NCBI RefSeq assembly: GCF_003999975.1
Contig: NZ_RJAC01000008.1
Location: 1-64,000, forward strand
Length of the DNA stretch: 64,000 bases
Reading direction: 5' to 3'
Source: Actinoplanes solisilvae
GTDB taxonomy: Bacteria; Actinomycetota; Actinomycetes; Mycobacteriales; Micromonosporaceae
The position numbers were made by a program, and so were the translations under genes. The notes under the pieces are model-generated. The model saw nothing but the letters and a program-made list of their open reading frames with translations, did no database searches and was not told the origin of the DNA. Below, one piece after another: positions 1 to 9,481 of this stretch (positions are counted from its first letter, which is position 1; every line of letters begins with the position of its first letter).

Positions 1-165
1 GTCGCCACCCCTCGCCGGCGGTACGCCGGGTCGGTAGCGATGAAGTACAGGGCCGCCGTCTCGGTGGCAACGGACAACGTGCAAGTACCGACCGTACGGC
101 CGTCGATGATCCCGGCGAGCCGAACGACACGGCCGACCCGGTTGGCCAGCTCCCGGTACCCCGAT
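1..165 (-). pseudogene. GNAT acetyltransferase fragment, cut by the window edge
   Basis: Read on the minus strand, this stretch encodes a segment with ATETAALYFIATDPAYRRRG. That is the strand-4/acetyl-CoA loop signature (R-x-x-G/A) of GNAT N-acetyltransferases. The 5' side runs straight into an IS3 OrfA remnant on the opposite strand with no start codon, so the gene looks 5'-truncated. Its 3' part lies outside the window. The family call rests on one motif; substrate unknown. Confidence 0.45.
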
Positions 166-380
166 GAGCTGCGTGAGCGTGCGACCTTTTGGCGGTCGAG
201 GCCCGCCGGGAGCCAGCCAGCGCGGTCGGCGCGATCCGGCGGATCGCCGATCAACTCGGAATCCACCCGGAGGCGTTGCGCGGCTGGGTGAAGAAGGCCG
301 AGATCGATGCCGGTGACCGGCCGGGCACGACCAGCAGCGACGCGGAACGCTCGGCCTCCGAACGCCGGCCGAACGGCAAA
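153..380 (+). pseudogene. IS3-family OrfA remnant
   Basis: Two plus-strand frames together spell an IS3 OrfA helix-turn-helix protein. The first gives YPDELRERA. The second, after a shift near 185-195, gives AVEARREPASAVGAIRRIAD followed by QLGIHPEALRGWVKKAEID. The frameshift and the absence of OrfB make it a dead remnant. It probably broke the neighbouring GNAT gene. It marks the left border of the secretion locus. Confidence 0.7.
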
Positions 381-427
381 GGTCCGAGCCACATGATGAC
401 TGAATCCTCCTACTTGGGCCGGCCGGC

Positions 428-3067
428 TCATAGTGCCTCCGGCAGATCGTCGACCAGTAGAGTCATCAAGTCATCGGTGCCCGCGTCGGCCATCGCGCCG
501 ACCCGCTGGGCCTGCCGCTCAGTCATCTCCTGGAACACCTGGCGGGCTGACCGCCCGTTTCCGAACCGCGGCATCACACGCCGCCGATCGAACTGCTCGG
601 CCAGCGCCTCCTCCGTACCCGGGCCAAGCTGGTACTGGTGATCCACGGCCTGGGCGCGCACGATACCGACCAGTTCTCCGGCGAGATAGTCCTCGAATTG
701 CAGCGTGCGCGTGAACCGCGACGCCAAACCCGGATTCGACTCGGTGAACCGTTGCATGTCAGACGGGTAACCAGCCACGATCACCACCACCTCGTCACGG
801 TGGTCCTCCATCAGCTTGACCAGCGTGACAATCGCCTCCTGGCCGAAATCGCTACCCTGTCCCTCAGGTGCCAGCGCGTACGCCTCGTCGATGAAGAGCA
901 CACCGCCGACCGCACGCCGGAACACCGCCTGAGTACGCGGGGCGGTGTGGCCGACGTACTCACCGACCAGCGTGGATCGATCCGCCTCGACCAGATGCCC
1001 GGACTCAAGCAGCCCCAACGCGGCCAGGATGCGGCCGTAGAGCCGGGCGACGGTGGTCTTGCCGGTGCCCGGATTGCCGGCGAAGACCAGGTGTCGCCCC
1101 AGAGGAGGCGCCGACAGTCCGGCTGCCTGACGCTGCCGGACCATTCTCATGACGTTGACCATCCGGCTCACGTCCTGCTTGACGCTATCGAGGCCGACCA
1201 GCTCGTTCAGCTCGCCGAGCAGGTCCTCGAGCGATTCCGCCTCGCTGTCGCCGCGCACGTTCGTGCCCAGCGCCGCCGCCGCGCCACCGGGAGATGGGGT
1301 GGCCCTTCGCCGCGCCGCAGATGTTCCGGCCGGCAAGTAATCAGCGGCGACCGCCGCGGAAGTGCAGTCGATCCAGCTCGCGGCGGCGGCCGGGTCGAGC
1401 GTGGCCCCGCGGGCGGTGTCATGAACGTGCAGGCGGCGGAAGGCGGGATCGGCCCCAGCCCCGACGTAGATGGCCGGGTAGTCGGCCTCACCGACCGCGC
1501 AGTCGGTGAACTCGCCGTGCCCGCCGTCAAGCACGACCAGTCCGTTCTTCTTGGTCCTGAGCACGGTGGTCGACCGGACGCTGGGCGTCGCCCCGGCCGA
1601 CACCACCAGGCCGATGCCGGGGAGGTCGGAAACCTCGCAGTCAGTCACGTACCCGCTGGACCGGTCGGCGAAGTGCAGCCCGGAATCGACCGCGCCTCGG
1701 ATCGTGCAGCGCTGCAGGACGGCCGTGGTGTCCGTCTCGACCAGCACACCGATCCGGGCCGCGTCGGTGATCTCGCAGTCGCGCAGCAGCGGGCGGTGGC
1801 GGCCGCTGAGCGAGACGCCGATCACGCCGCCGGTGATCCGGCAGCCGGTGGCGGTGACGTCGCCGCGGTCCTCGACGCCGATACCGGCCGCGGCTGCCTT
1901 ACTGATCTCAGCACCGTCCGCGACGGCGAGAGCCTGGTCGACGACGCGCAGGCCGTACTCGGAGGTGTCGTGCAGGTGTCCCCGCGTCACGGTGATCTCC
2001 GCGTGGCCGGCAGCGTGCACGGCGGTGTAGCTGGTGTGCCCGACGTCCGTGTCGGTCAGCTGAACGCTCGCGTTTCCCTCGATCAACACGCCGTTACCGT
2101 CGGCGTGGTCGATCGTGAGATGGTCGGCGATCACCGTCGCCGCGTCCCGGGCGACCAGGGCCGTGCGCCCGGTCCTGCGAATCGTGCAGCCCTCCATCCG
2201 GGCGCCGGCCTTGTCGGTGATCAGCACTCCGGCAGTCGCACAGTCGGTCATCGTGGTTTTTCGCAGCAGAATCTGGGCCGATCCGGTCACCACGGCGCCG
2301 CCGCCGGCGGGGCGGATTACCTCGCACTCCTCGACCACCACGCCGCCGCCGGTCCGAATCGAGTCCTTGTCGCTGCCCTGACCATCCACGCGGATGCCGT
2401 CTCCACCCGATTCGCGGACAATCAGACCGCGGATGGCCGGTGCGGCCGTGCCCAGCACAGCGACCCCGGTCTGGGCCGGGCGGCTGACCTCACCGCCGGT
2501 CAGCACGCCGCGGGCCGCTTCGGCGTAGACGATTCCGTCGCCACCCGACCCGGTCACCCGCAGCCTGGTGATGCTCGGTGCAGCGTCACCGCGGACGAAC
2601 AGTGCCACCCGGGACGCGTCGGCCACCACGCAGTCTTCCAGCACGGCCCGGCTGGAGTCCTCAATCATCACCATGCCACCGGTTACCCGGCAGCGGCGCA
2701 GGGTCGGGGCCGCGTCGGCGGAGATGCGTACGTCGCCGTGGATCTCACAGTCTTCCAAGACGAGTGTGCCTCGTTCGACCAGTACGGCAGGCTGGCCACT
2801 GGTGGCTTCGATGCGCAGACCCTGGATTGTTCCGGCAGCCGCCGAGACGGTCAGAGCCGGACCGTTCACCCCGATAACCCGGACGTCGCCCGGTGCGCCC
2901 GCGGCGACCAGTTTGACCGGCCGGTCGACGACGAGCCGCTCGGTGTACGCGCCGGCCTGGACCATGACGCCCGGCACCCCTGTTCCGGCCGGGGCGGCCG
3001 CTCGGATGGCCGCGCCGATGCTGCGATGGGCACCCCAAGCCTTGGGCGCGACCCGCTGAACGCTCAT
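428..3067 (-). CDS. Beta-helix / AAA+ ATPase fusion (EccA/CbxX-like)
   Basis: 879 aa. Residues about 20-590 are many short repeats of the right-handed parallel beta-helix type (recurring GxGVLV/ALxxCxI patterns). Residues about 620-879 are an AAA+ domain of the CbxX/EccA type, with Walker A GNPGTGKT at 664-671 and Walker B VLFIDE at 723-728. EccA is the cytosolic ATPase of ESX systems. There the N-terminal half is a TPR array thought to recognise substrates; here a beta-helix takes its place. The chosen ATG overlaps the stop of the upstream CpnT-like gene (ATGA), implying translational coupling; an ATG 18 bases upstream is possible. It likely remodels or chaperones substrates of this locus. 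Role inferred from family and context. Confidence 0.8.
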   Translation of the reverse strand: MSVQRVAPKAWGAHRSIGAAIRAAAPAGTGVPGVMVQAGAYTERLVVDRPVKLVAAGAPGDVRVIGVNGPALTVSAAAGTIQGLRIEATSGQPAVLVERGTLVLEDCEIHGDVRISADAAPTLRRCRVTGGMVMIEDSSRAVLEDCVVADASRVALFVRGDAAPSITRLRVTGSGGDGIVYAEAARGVLTGGEVSRPAQTGVAVLGTAAPAIRGLIVRESGGDGIRVDGQGSDKDSIRTGGGVVVEECEVIRPAGGGAVVTGSAQILLRKTTMTDCATAGVLITDKAGARMEGCTIRRTGRTALVARDAATVIADHLTIDHADGNGVLIEGNASVQLTDTDVGHTSYTAVHAAGHAEITVTRGHLHDTSEYGLRVVDQALAVADGAEISKAAAAGIGVEDRGDVTATGCRITGGVIGVSLSGRHRPLLRDCEITDAARIGVLVETDTTAVLQRCTIRGAVDSGLHFADRSSGYVTDCEVSDLPGIGLVVSAGATPSVRSTTVLRTKKNGLVVLDGGHGEFTDCAVGEADYPAIYVGAGADPAFRRLHVHDTARGATLDPAAAASWIDCTSAAVAADYLPAGTSAARRRATPSPGGAAAALGTNVRGDSEAESLEDLLGELNELVGLDSVKQDVSRMVNVMRMVRQRQAAGLSAPPLGRHLVFAGNPGTGKTTVARLYGRILAALGLLESGHLVEADRSTLVGEYVGHTAPRTQAVFRRAVGGVLFIDEAYALAPEGQGSDFGQEAIVTLVKLMEDHRDEVVVIVAGYPSDMQRFTESNPGLASRFTRTLQFEDYLAGELVGIVRAQAVDHQYQLGPGTEEALAEQFDRRRVMPRFGNGRSARQVFQEMTERQAQRVGAMADAGTDDLMTLLVDDLPEAL

Positions 3068-6000
3068 CCGTAAACCTCGCCGCACTTGTGAATGGCCGCG
3101 ACCGAGGCGGGCGGGCTATGCGTCTGCTGGTGCTGGCTGAGTTCGGTGACCTGGTACGTGCCGTCCAGGTGGCCCTCGATGACCCGGATCTGGCCGTCGC
3201 GTCCTTGGTGAACGAGATGAGCTACGGCTTGGCCATCGGTGGGCGCGAAGAGTGTCACCCCACCAGGTCCGACGATCCGCACCGCCGTTAAGACGTCATT
3301 CCAATCCGCGACCGGCCGCCAGCCTGTCCTCGTCCCGTCGAACAGCCATGTCTTGCCGGTCTCCGAGCCGGGCATCCCGTCGACGGCGCCCTTGAGTGTG
3401 ACCCCGATGGGATACGAACTCTCGAACACCGCCTGGAGTAGGTCCGACCCGTCGGCCGGCTGGGCCCTGACAGCAGCCAGACCGGTCAGAGTGGCGATCT
3501 GCTGTGCGTCCGATGGAACATCCGCGCCCGGCCCGGAGCCTGATCGCGGCACCAGCACCACGCCGTCACCGTCGATGGCTACGACCGAGACCGGAGCTTC
3601 ATGCGATGCCGAATAGGATTCGAAGTCGAATGTCGAGGTCTTCCCATCCCCATCCACCTCGACGACCTGCAACTCACCGTCACCGCTGAGCTGCACCAAT
3701 CCCGACACGTCCCCATTCGGAGCGAACACCGCCACTCCGCCCGGGCCAACCCGGTCCGCCAGCCTCTGCACCTCCGACCAAGATTTCCCAGTCGGCCACC
3801 AGCCCAAGATCCCATCGTCGGAATACAGCCAATCGGCCCATCCAGGCGCCGCCCGCTCACCCAGAATCGCCCTCACCACGTCTCGCGCCCGCTCCGGCCC
3901 GAACGCATGCTCAACCCGCTCCGGCCCAGAAGCCTCGAACTCGCGAAGATCCTCGGCAGATCCGATCGAGCCCGACTCCGGACGGCGCTGTAGCGTAGCC
4001 TCGCCTTGACCAAGCCCGTACGGAATGGAGGCCGGGTGTTCGGCCGGCTTGGCGAAAGCCTCGGCCCGCTCGCCCTCTCCCGCCGCAGCCACGTCGGGCA
4101 CCGATGACGGCTGCGCCTCCGTCGGCTTCGCCTTCGCTGTCGTCGATTCCCAAGTGTCACCGGCCATGTCTCCATCGCCGACGGGCGAACGGCCGTTTTC
4201 GTCGCGGACGACTGGCGCCGACTTCGGCGGCTCCGGCAATCTCACCTCGAGTTCGTCGGCAGTGGAATGTGTAGTGCCGCCCGATGGCGCGTCGCCGCCT
4301 GAGGACGGCTCATCGCCGCTACGGGGGGGCCGGTCGTCGAAGGCCCGGAGTTCGCCCAGCCGATCTTCGAAGTTGAGATTCTCGGAGGCGTTCTTGTCGC
4401 GCAGCTCCTTCGAGAGTCCACCGAGCGATTTGTCGAGGCGCTGAGTAAGCCGCGCCGACCGGTCCGGGGCGAACGAGCTGTTCGCGATCCGTGACTGCAC
4501 CTCGGCGTCGTACTGTCCGACCCGTTCCTTGTAGTGGCGCATCACCTCACGTTCGCTGGGTGATTCGCGTCCGAACAGCTCGAGAAGGCGTTTTCGCGCA
4601 CCCTGCTCCTTGTCAAGCCGCCATTGCCACTCCTTCGCCTCGGCCTCCGGCAGCGGGCTGACGCCGTTCCTCAGTTCCTCGACCTCGCCACGATGATCCC
4701 TGGCAGCAGCATCCCTCTGGTACCTGTCGACCTTGGCCATAGCGGTGCTCTCTGAGAACTTGTGGAACGCGGAGCGCATCACGGCGTCGACGTCGTCCGC
4801 TCGAACCGACAGTTTGCTGCGCGCGGAGTCCGACATCGAGATCTCCTGGACCCGCTCCGATCGCCGCGACTTGAGAACATCGGCGATGTCGCGAATTCCG
4901 TCAAACGGCGACGCTGACTCGCCGGTCTTAGGAACCTCCCCGATCTCACTGAGTTTCGCCTGAACCAGGTCAGGGTCTGTATCGACCGGCTTCGCGGTTT
5001 CGGCCGGCGGCTTGGTCCCGCGCAGGGCCTCATATCTGGCCTGCAGCGCGTCATCGACCGGGACGGCTTTAATCTCTGTCGGTGCATGCTGGTCCAGCAT
5101 CTTCGCGATCCGCAGGTGATCGCCGATGGCCCGTTCGAACTCGCCGAGGCTGCGATGCAGATCGCCGTAACGGCCCTCGACGGCCGCCGACTCGATCGCC
5201 TCGCCGTGCTTGAGCCAGGTGACCCGGTCCATTCCGAACTCGGCCGCCCGGCGGTGACCGGCGTCCATCTGATCTCGGAAGTGATCCAGCCGGCGGCCGA
5301 TCTGCGACCAGTCGATCTCGTCGCGCATCGTGCCGAGCTTCTTGGCGGCTTCGTCGAGGTGTCTCCCATCGATCGCGCTCCGAACGTCGGCGGACAGCCT
5401 TTGGATGTCATCGGGGGACATACCGGCCGATTTCGCGTCGGTCCGGGCGCGGCTGAGACCCCCTTCAAGATCTTTGATTCCGTACGATGTGATCCGGTGC
5501 GACGCCGCGTTGGGTAGCGTCCGCATGTCCTCCGGTCCCTCCGACCGGCGCAACGCTTCCAACCGGTTCTCCAGAACCTCATCGTCGTGCTGCCTCAGCA
5601 CCGGGAGATCATTGTCGTTCTTGAATTCAGCCTCATCCTTGGCCGCCGCCAATTGCTCGCGAATCGCGGTGAGTCGCGCGTCCGCGTCAACCTTTCCGAT
5701 CGATTCCACGTGCGGATAATGTTCAGCCCTGAACTCCGCCAGCCGCGCCGTCAACCGGTCAGATGCGGGCTCTCCAAAAGCCGGCGCTTCGAGCCGGTGC
5801 AGACGATCGGCGATCGCCTCGTGGTCCGTCTCGGCCCGGTGGCCCGGGTTACCGGCCGCCACTTCCGCATCTACCAGGGTTGACGAGTCCGAGTGAAGGG
5901 AGTCGTTCGACAGGCTCGTGCCATCCGCGCTATCCGCGCCCTCGGCTGGACGAGGGCCGCTGGATTCCTCGTCCATTCGGGCGCGCGGAGACCGGGGCCG

Positions 6001-7740
6001 TTCCGATGCGGAAGCGCTGTCTACGATCCCCTTCTGGGTTTCCGCCGCGTGACCGGCGAGGCGATCGCCGTGGGGCTGCGCATCGGCCGTTCCGGCACGC
6101 GCCCCGTTGTCGATCTCGGCGGACTTCGGGGACGCGCCCGGTAGTTTGACGCCCAGCGATGCTTCCGGCCCCCGCACCGCTGAAAGGTCATTGACTGCGG
6201 CGTTCGCTCGACCGTTGCCGGTGGCCATCACTTCGTTGTGCCCAGGAGACAGGTCGACCCCCGCACGGGCAAGGCCCGGTGAATCGTCGGCCGCCGCAGG
6301 TCCAACCCCGGGGGTTCCCGCTCCCGGCCGTTCGGTCGGCGTTTGGGCGAAAATCCTCTCTCCGCCGGCGGCCCCATTGCCGGCCAAAGGTTCATGCCCT
6401 GCGCCCACGCCGTTCCCGGTGCCGCTGCCATTTGGCGGGCGGACGCGCAGGCCGTCCAATCTAGCCTGCAGCATGTCGATATCGTCGGGCCGGTGGGTGC
6501 CACCGGCGTCGGCGCCGTCGGCTACGCGGCCAGGCGTGGGAAGGTCGGGCAGTTCGGGCAGCCGCAAAGTGCCGCTGTCCCGCGCCGGATCGACACGGGA
6601 ACGTGCGCCAAGATCGGGAACCGTGTTGCCGCGGCTCATCCCGTCGACGGTTCCATCGACCGCGTGGGCCTGATGATCGAGCCGGAAGGCGCCCTTGGCC
6701 CCGTTGGCGTCGATCATGCCGGCCCGGCCTGGAGCCGGCAGCCTCAAATCGTTCGCGTCGGCCAGCGGGTTTGGCCGACCGATTCCCACAGCGGGTGAGC
6801 CACCGACGCCCTCCTTCGCAGGCGCCTGGCCAGGCTGCGCCCGCTGAGAGGTCTTGGGCAGCGCTTCCACCCCGAACTTGGTACCGCCTTGGGCCGAACC
6901 GCCTGCTCGCGCCGCGTCGGCGCCCCCCACTGCCTTGCGAAAGGCGCTACCGAACATCACTCCCCCGGCCGCGCCGAACGCCGAGCTGATGATGATTTCC
7001 TTCGGGGTCACGGAGAACTTCAGGTGCGCGGCCGCGTCGCCGATCGCGGTGCCGGCGAGCTGCGGTCCGACGCTGAGGGCGGCACCGACGATGGCGTCGC
7101 CGAAGCCGCGGCCGAGCGTGGCGGCCCACTCCGCGCCAGAATACAAAACGCGCAAACTAGCAACAATCGCGTCGCCCAGGAAGTTCAACAGCCGTAACAT
7201 TCCCGCGGCAGTGGCGGGTAGAAATGCCAGGCCACCAAGAATAATCATGAAGAATAGGCCGACCAGGGTTGCGATCAGCTGGGCCAGCTCGTGCTTCTTC
7301 TCCTCCGCCCGTTGTTCCTCCAGGTTCTGGGCGAAGTAGTTGACGGTCTCGCCGATGTTCCACAGCAGCCGCGACGCGCTCGGCACGGTCGCATGTTGGT
7401 CGCTGTTGGCCAGCAGCGTCGTCAACGGCAGGACCGCCTCCCATGCGGCGAAGGCGGCCGACTCACGGTCACCGGTCCAGGTCACACCCTTGAAGCCCTC
7501 GCCCAGAACGTTATGGGCGTACTCATAGATCAGATCTCCGAGATCGATGAACAGCGCAGCATAGGCATAGATCGCGTCAAAGTCCGGACCGTTGCCATCG
7601 GTCGGATGATCGGGGTCCCCGACACTGCCGTGATCGACCTGTCCGCTGTTACCACCTGTCTGCGGCGGGTTCCCGGAGGACGATCCGTCACCCACGTTCT
7701 TGGGAATGCCGCTCCCGGCATCCGCCCCGGTGTTGGCCAT
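3064..7740 (-). CDS. CpnT-like large T7SS-associated protein with two C-terminal modules
   Basis: 1,558 aa from the ATG at 7740, which has GAGGAG 9 bases upstream; a longer open frame to 8067 only overlaps the previous gene. Residues about 30-270 resemble the N-terminal region of CpnT-like proteins: helical WXG-type segments and a hydrophobic stretch near 150-182 (LIATLVGLFFMIILGG). Residues about 280-650 are Gly/Pro/Ala-rich and 650-1,200 are charged and helical. The C-terminus carries two related modules (about 1,298-1,405 and 1,410-1,558), each with a W-rich lead, a GPGGVxxFAP core and a DG-rich strand. The last ends HKCGEVYG. No catalytic toxin domain is recognised. It is followed by the coupled AAA gene and preceded by two coupled WXG100-like genes. 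Probably a secreted effector or surface protein. Confidence 0.7.
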   Translation of the reverse strand: MANTGADAGSGIPKNVGDGSSSGNPPQTGGNSGQVDHGSVGDPDHPTDGNGPDFDAIYAYAALFIDLGDLIYEYAHNVLGEGFKGVTWTGDRESAAFAAWEAVLPLTTLLANSDQHATVPSASRLLWNIGETVNYFAQNLEEQRAEEKKHELAQLIATLVGLFFMIILGGLAFLPATAAGMLRLLNFLGDAIVASLRVLYSGAEWAATLGRGFGDAIVGAALSVGPQLAGTAIGDAAAHLKFSVTPKEIIISSAFGAAGGVMFGSAFRKAVGGADAARAGGSAQGGTKFGVEALPKTSQRAQPGQAPAKEGVGGSPAVGIGRPNPLADANDLRLPAPGRAGMIDANGAKGAFRLDHQAHAVDGTVDGMSRGNTVPDLGARSRVDPARDSGTLRLPELPDLPTPGRVADGADAGGTHRPDDIDMLQARLDGLRVRPPNGSGTGNGVGAGHEPLAGNGAAGGERIFAQTPTERPGAGTPGVGPAAADDSPGLARAGVDLSPGHNEVMATGNGRANAAVNDLSAVRGPEASLGVKLPGASPKSAEIDNGARAGTADAQPHGDRLAGHAAETQKGIVDSASASERPRSPRARMDEESSGPRPAEGADSADGTSLSNDSLHSDSSTLVDAEVAAGNPGHRAETDHEAIADRLHRLEAPAFGEPASDRLTARLAEFRAEHYPHVESIGKVDADARLTAIREQLAAAKDEAEFKNDNDLPVLRQHDDEVLENRLEALRRSEGPEDMRTLPNAASHRITSYGIKDLEGGLSRARTDAKSAGMSPDDIQRLSADVRSAIDGRHLDEAAKKLGTMRDEIDWSQIGRRLDHFRDQMDAGHRRAAEFGMDRVTWLKHGEAIESAAVEGRYGDLHRSLGEFERAIGDHLRIAKMLDQHAPTEIKAVPVDDALQARYEALRGTKPPAETAKPVDTDPDLVQAKLSEIGEVPKTGESASPFDGIRDIADVLKSRRSERVQEISMSDSARSKLSVRADDVDAVMRSAFHKFSESTAMAKVDRYQRDAAARDHRGEVEELRNGVSPLPEAEAKEWQWRLDKEQGARKRLLELFGRESPSEREVMRHYKERVGQYDAEVQSRIANSSFAPDRSARLTQRLDKSLGGLSKELRDKNASENLNFEDRLGELRAFDDRPPRSGDEPSSGGDAPSGGTTHSTADELEVRLPEPPKSAPVVRDENGRSPVGDGDMAGDTWESTTAKAKPTEAQPSSVPDVAAAGEGERAEAFAKPAEHPASIPYGLGQGEATLQRRPESGSIGSAEDLREFEASGPERVEHAFGPERARDVVRAILGERAAPGWADWLYSDDGILGWWPTGKSWSEVQRLADRVGPGGVAVFAPNGDVSGLVQLSGDGELQVVEVDGDGKTSTFDFESYSASHEAPVSVVAIDGDGVVLVPRSGSGPGADVPSDAQQIATLTGLAAVRAQPADGSDLLQAVFESSYPIGVTLKGAVDGMPGSETGKTWLFDGTRTGWRPVADWNDVLTAVRIVGPGGVTLFAPTDGQAVAHLVHQGRDGQIRVIEGHLDGTYQVTELSQHQQTHSPPASVAAIHKCGEVYG

Positions 7741-7769
7741 GAAATGGTGCTCCTCGACTTCGCCTGCGG

Positions 7770-8219
7770 TCAGACCTCGGAGATTGGCGGCGTCAGGTTG
7801 CCGCTCGCGTCTCCCCCACTCGCGGGAGTACCACCAGCCAGGATGGTCTTGAATTCTCCGGCGAGCTGATTCCAGGACGTCTGCACGATCGCCTCGCTCT
7901 GGTTGTACGAGAACGCGGCGTTCTGCACTCCGCCGGCGATCCGGGCCAGCACGCCCTTTTCCGGATTCTCCTTGGTGCCGAAAATGCCGGAGGACACCTC
8001 GGACCAGCGATCCAACAGCTGCTGCGCCTCGTTCTTGGCGTCGCCGGCCCAGCTGATCTCCAGGCACTCCAGCGTCTTGGCGATCGTGTCGAGCGCTTGG
8101 ACAAGCTCGTCGACCTTGTCCATGACACCGTGCTTCGCCAGCCTGTGCAGCTCACCGATGCTCATGGTCAGGTGGCCCTGCCCATGTCCGACGTAGGTCT
8201 GTCCGGTGGGGTTGGTCAT
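7770..8219 (-). CDS. WXG100-like protein
   Basis: 149 aa, predicted helical hairpin. The turn motif is SWAG (EISWAGDAKNEA, near residue 55) in place of a strict WxG. The Gly/Pro-rich tail makes it longer than the usual ~100 aa. The ATG overlaps the upstream stop (ATGA), so it is coupled to the preceding WXG100-like gene. The two probably form a heterodimer that is co-exported, as for EsxA/EsxB. No YxxxD/E export signal was clearly identified. A decayed copy of its 3' end lies at about 28,030-28,090. Confidence 0.7.
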   Translation of the reverse strand: MTNPTGQTYVGHGQGHLTMSIGELHRLAKHGVMDKVDELVQALDTIAKTLECLEISWAGDAKNEAQQLLDRWSEVSSGIFGTKENPEKGVLARIAGGVQNAAFSYNQSEAIVQTSWNQLAGEFKTILAGGTPASGGDASGNLTPPISEV

Positions 8220-8557
8220 GCGGCTGCCCCGCCTGAACCGCCGCCACCTTGGGGTGTGAGGTTCTGCTCAGCTTTCCGCTCAGTCTCCAGGTAGTTGTCG
8301 TACGTAATCCGCATGCGGTGCAGGATTCCGGCGAGCACGTCGTCCATGTCGTCGGAGCTGCGCTTGTACTCGCTACGCAGCGGTTCGAAGGTCAACGCGG
8401 CCGGTGAGTGCCAGAGGTCGGTGACAGTGCGAAAATCTTGGTCGATCCCAGCCAATGTCTCGTGCACAATCCTGCTCTGCGTGGCGATGACGCTGATCGC
8501 ATCGTTGAACTCGCCCATCAGAATCTTGAACTTCTCCAGCGTCATGTCCTCGGCCAC
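8216..8557 (-). CDS. WXG100-like protein
   Basis: 113 aa from a GTG start with a G-rich ribosome site (GGGGG) 7 bases upstream; an ATG four codons inside (8545) is the alternative. Two helices flank the turn DLWHSPAA, a degenerate WxG loop, and the C-terminus is Gly-rich. It is first gene of the coupled set WXG100 / WXG100 / CpnT-like / AAA. Likely partner of the next gene in a helical-hairpin heterodimer exported by the ESX-like machine. Confidence 0.7.
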   Translation of the reverse strand: MAEDMTLEKFKILMGEFNDAISVIATQSRIVHETLAGIDQDFRTVTDLWHSPAALTFEPLRSEYKRSSDDMDDVLAGILHRMRITYDNYLETERKAEQNLTPQGGGGSGGAAA

Positions 8558-8614
8558 GTAACACCCCCAGCGAGCAAGGCTAGATTCGCGAGCGACGTCC
8601 CCTCCACGTCTCTG

Positions 8615-8643
8615 TTTTGGCGCCCTCTGATAGGGCTCCAAAA
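8615..8643. promoter_or_regulatory. Inverted repeat in divergent promoter region
   Basis: TTTTGGCGCCCT and AGGGCTCCAAAA pair over 12 bases with one mismatch around a 5-base loop. The repeat lies between the divergent starts at 8557 (minus) and 8673 (plus). It could be an operator or a 5'-UTR hairpin. A related sequence (GTCTCTGTT, then TG and a CCTCT) recurs at about 28,140-28,165 upstream of the collapsed duplicate cassette, which suggests a shared promoter ancestry. Confidence 0.4.
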
Positions 8644-8672
8644 GACGGCCGCTGTTCGAGGATCATGATCCG

Positions 8673-9449
8673 ATGCCAGCAAAGTGGTCCAAGTACGACG
8701 ATCAGCGGTTGCCGAACCCGAAAGACACCAAGAGCAGCGATGACACCCCCGCCGACGATCACGGCCCGGCCAAGCGCCTGCAGATGAACTGGACGACTCC
8801 ACACGTCCCGGCGCCGCCGCCGGCCAAGACATCCACCAACGGCGGCACCCGCGGATCCGGCAACGGCGACGCAGGCAGCGGCGAGGCAGGCAGGATCGAC
8901 CCGGACAAGGTCGACCTCGACACGGCCTACTGGAATCCTGATATGGCCGGACACATCTCGGTCATCACACCACTCACGGAAACGCCGTACAAGGACACGC
9001 CGCCAGACTACGACCGTATCGAGGTCGAAACGGACGAGCTGTCGGCCTACGAGCAAAATCTTCTCACCGCCGCCAGCAATCTGGTCAACCAGTTCAACAG
9101 CCTGCGCGACCGGTCGCAGACCGTCCTTCAGGAACCGATGTGGGGTCGCGGTGAAGGACATTGGTACACACCTCGGGGCGGCAAGAACAATCTCGACAAC
9201 ATCGACATGACCCCGCGCTTCGTCCCGACCGACTCGGCGATCGCCGCCCGCGACTTCACCAAGTCGATCGGCCCCTCCCAGCAGGGCACACTTCAGGCCA
9301 CCGCCGACATGATCACGCTCAGTGGCCTGCTCATCGAGGTTCTGGACGCAACGGTGAACAGTTACGCCCAGATGGACATGCTGGCGGTGTTCCCCGACCC
9401 GCAACAGTTGAAGACGACCGAAACACCGCCGCCCGCGCCGTCGGCGTAA
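8673..9449 (+). CDS. Hypothetical protein of the secretion locus
   Basis: 258 aa, the only plus-strand gene within the 27-kb minus-strand locus. Residues 1-90 are polar and Pro/Gly/Ser-rich (probably disordered). Residues about 110-245 are predicted alpha-helical with conserved-looking aromatic turns (EPMWGRGEGHWYTPRGG), reminiscent of but not matching PE/WXG-type secreted helices. No signal peptide or transmembrane segment. GAGG lies 11 bases before the ATG. Family not recognised. A secreted substrate or substrate-specific chaperone (EspG-like role) would fit the context, but this is inference. Confidence 0.75.
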   Translation: MPAKWSKYDDQRLPNPKDTKSSDDTPADDHGPAKRLQMNWTTPHVPAPPPAKTSTNGGTRGSGNGDAGSGEAGRIDPDKVDLDTAYWNPDMAGHISVITPLTETPYKDTPPDYDRIEVETDELSAYEQNLLTAASNLVNQFNSLRDRSQTVLQEPMWGRGEGHWYTPRGGKNNLDNIDMTPRFVPTDSAIAARDFTKSIGPSQQGTLQATADMITLSGLLIEVLDATVNSYAQMDMLAVFPDPQQLKTTETPPPAPSA

Positions 9450-9481
9450 GGCCCCAAAGTTAAGTCCGTGGGACGTCTCCC

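Noticed and set aside
638..3073. Long plus-strand open frame (811 codons)
   Set aside because: Antisense to the beta-helix/AAA gene. Its translation is Arg/Gly/Asp-rich without family motifs, a typical GC-rich shadow.
3064..8067. Longer start for the CpnT-like protein (1,667 codons)
   Set aside because: The extra codons overlap a WXG100 gene in another frame. The ATG at 7740 has a good ribosome site and is matched by the paralogue at 28002.
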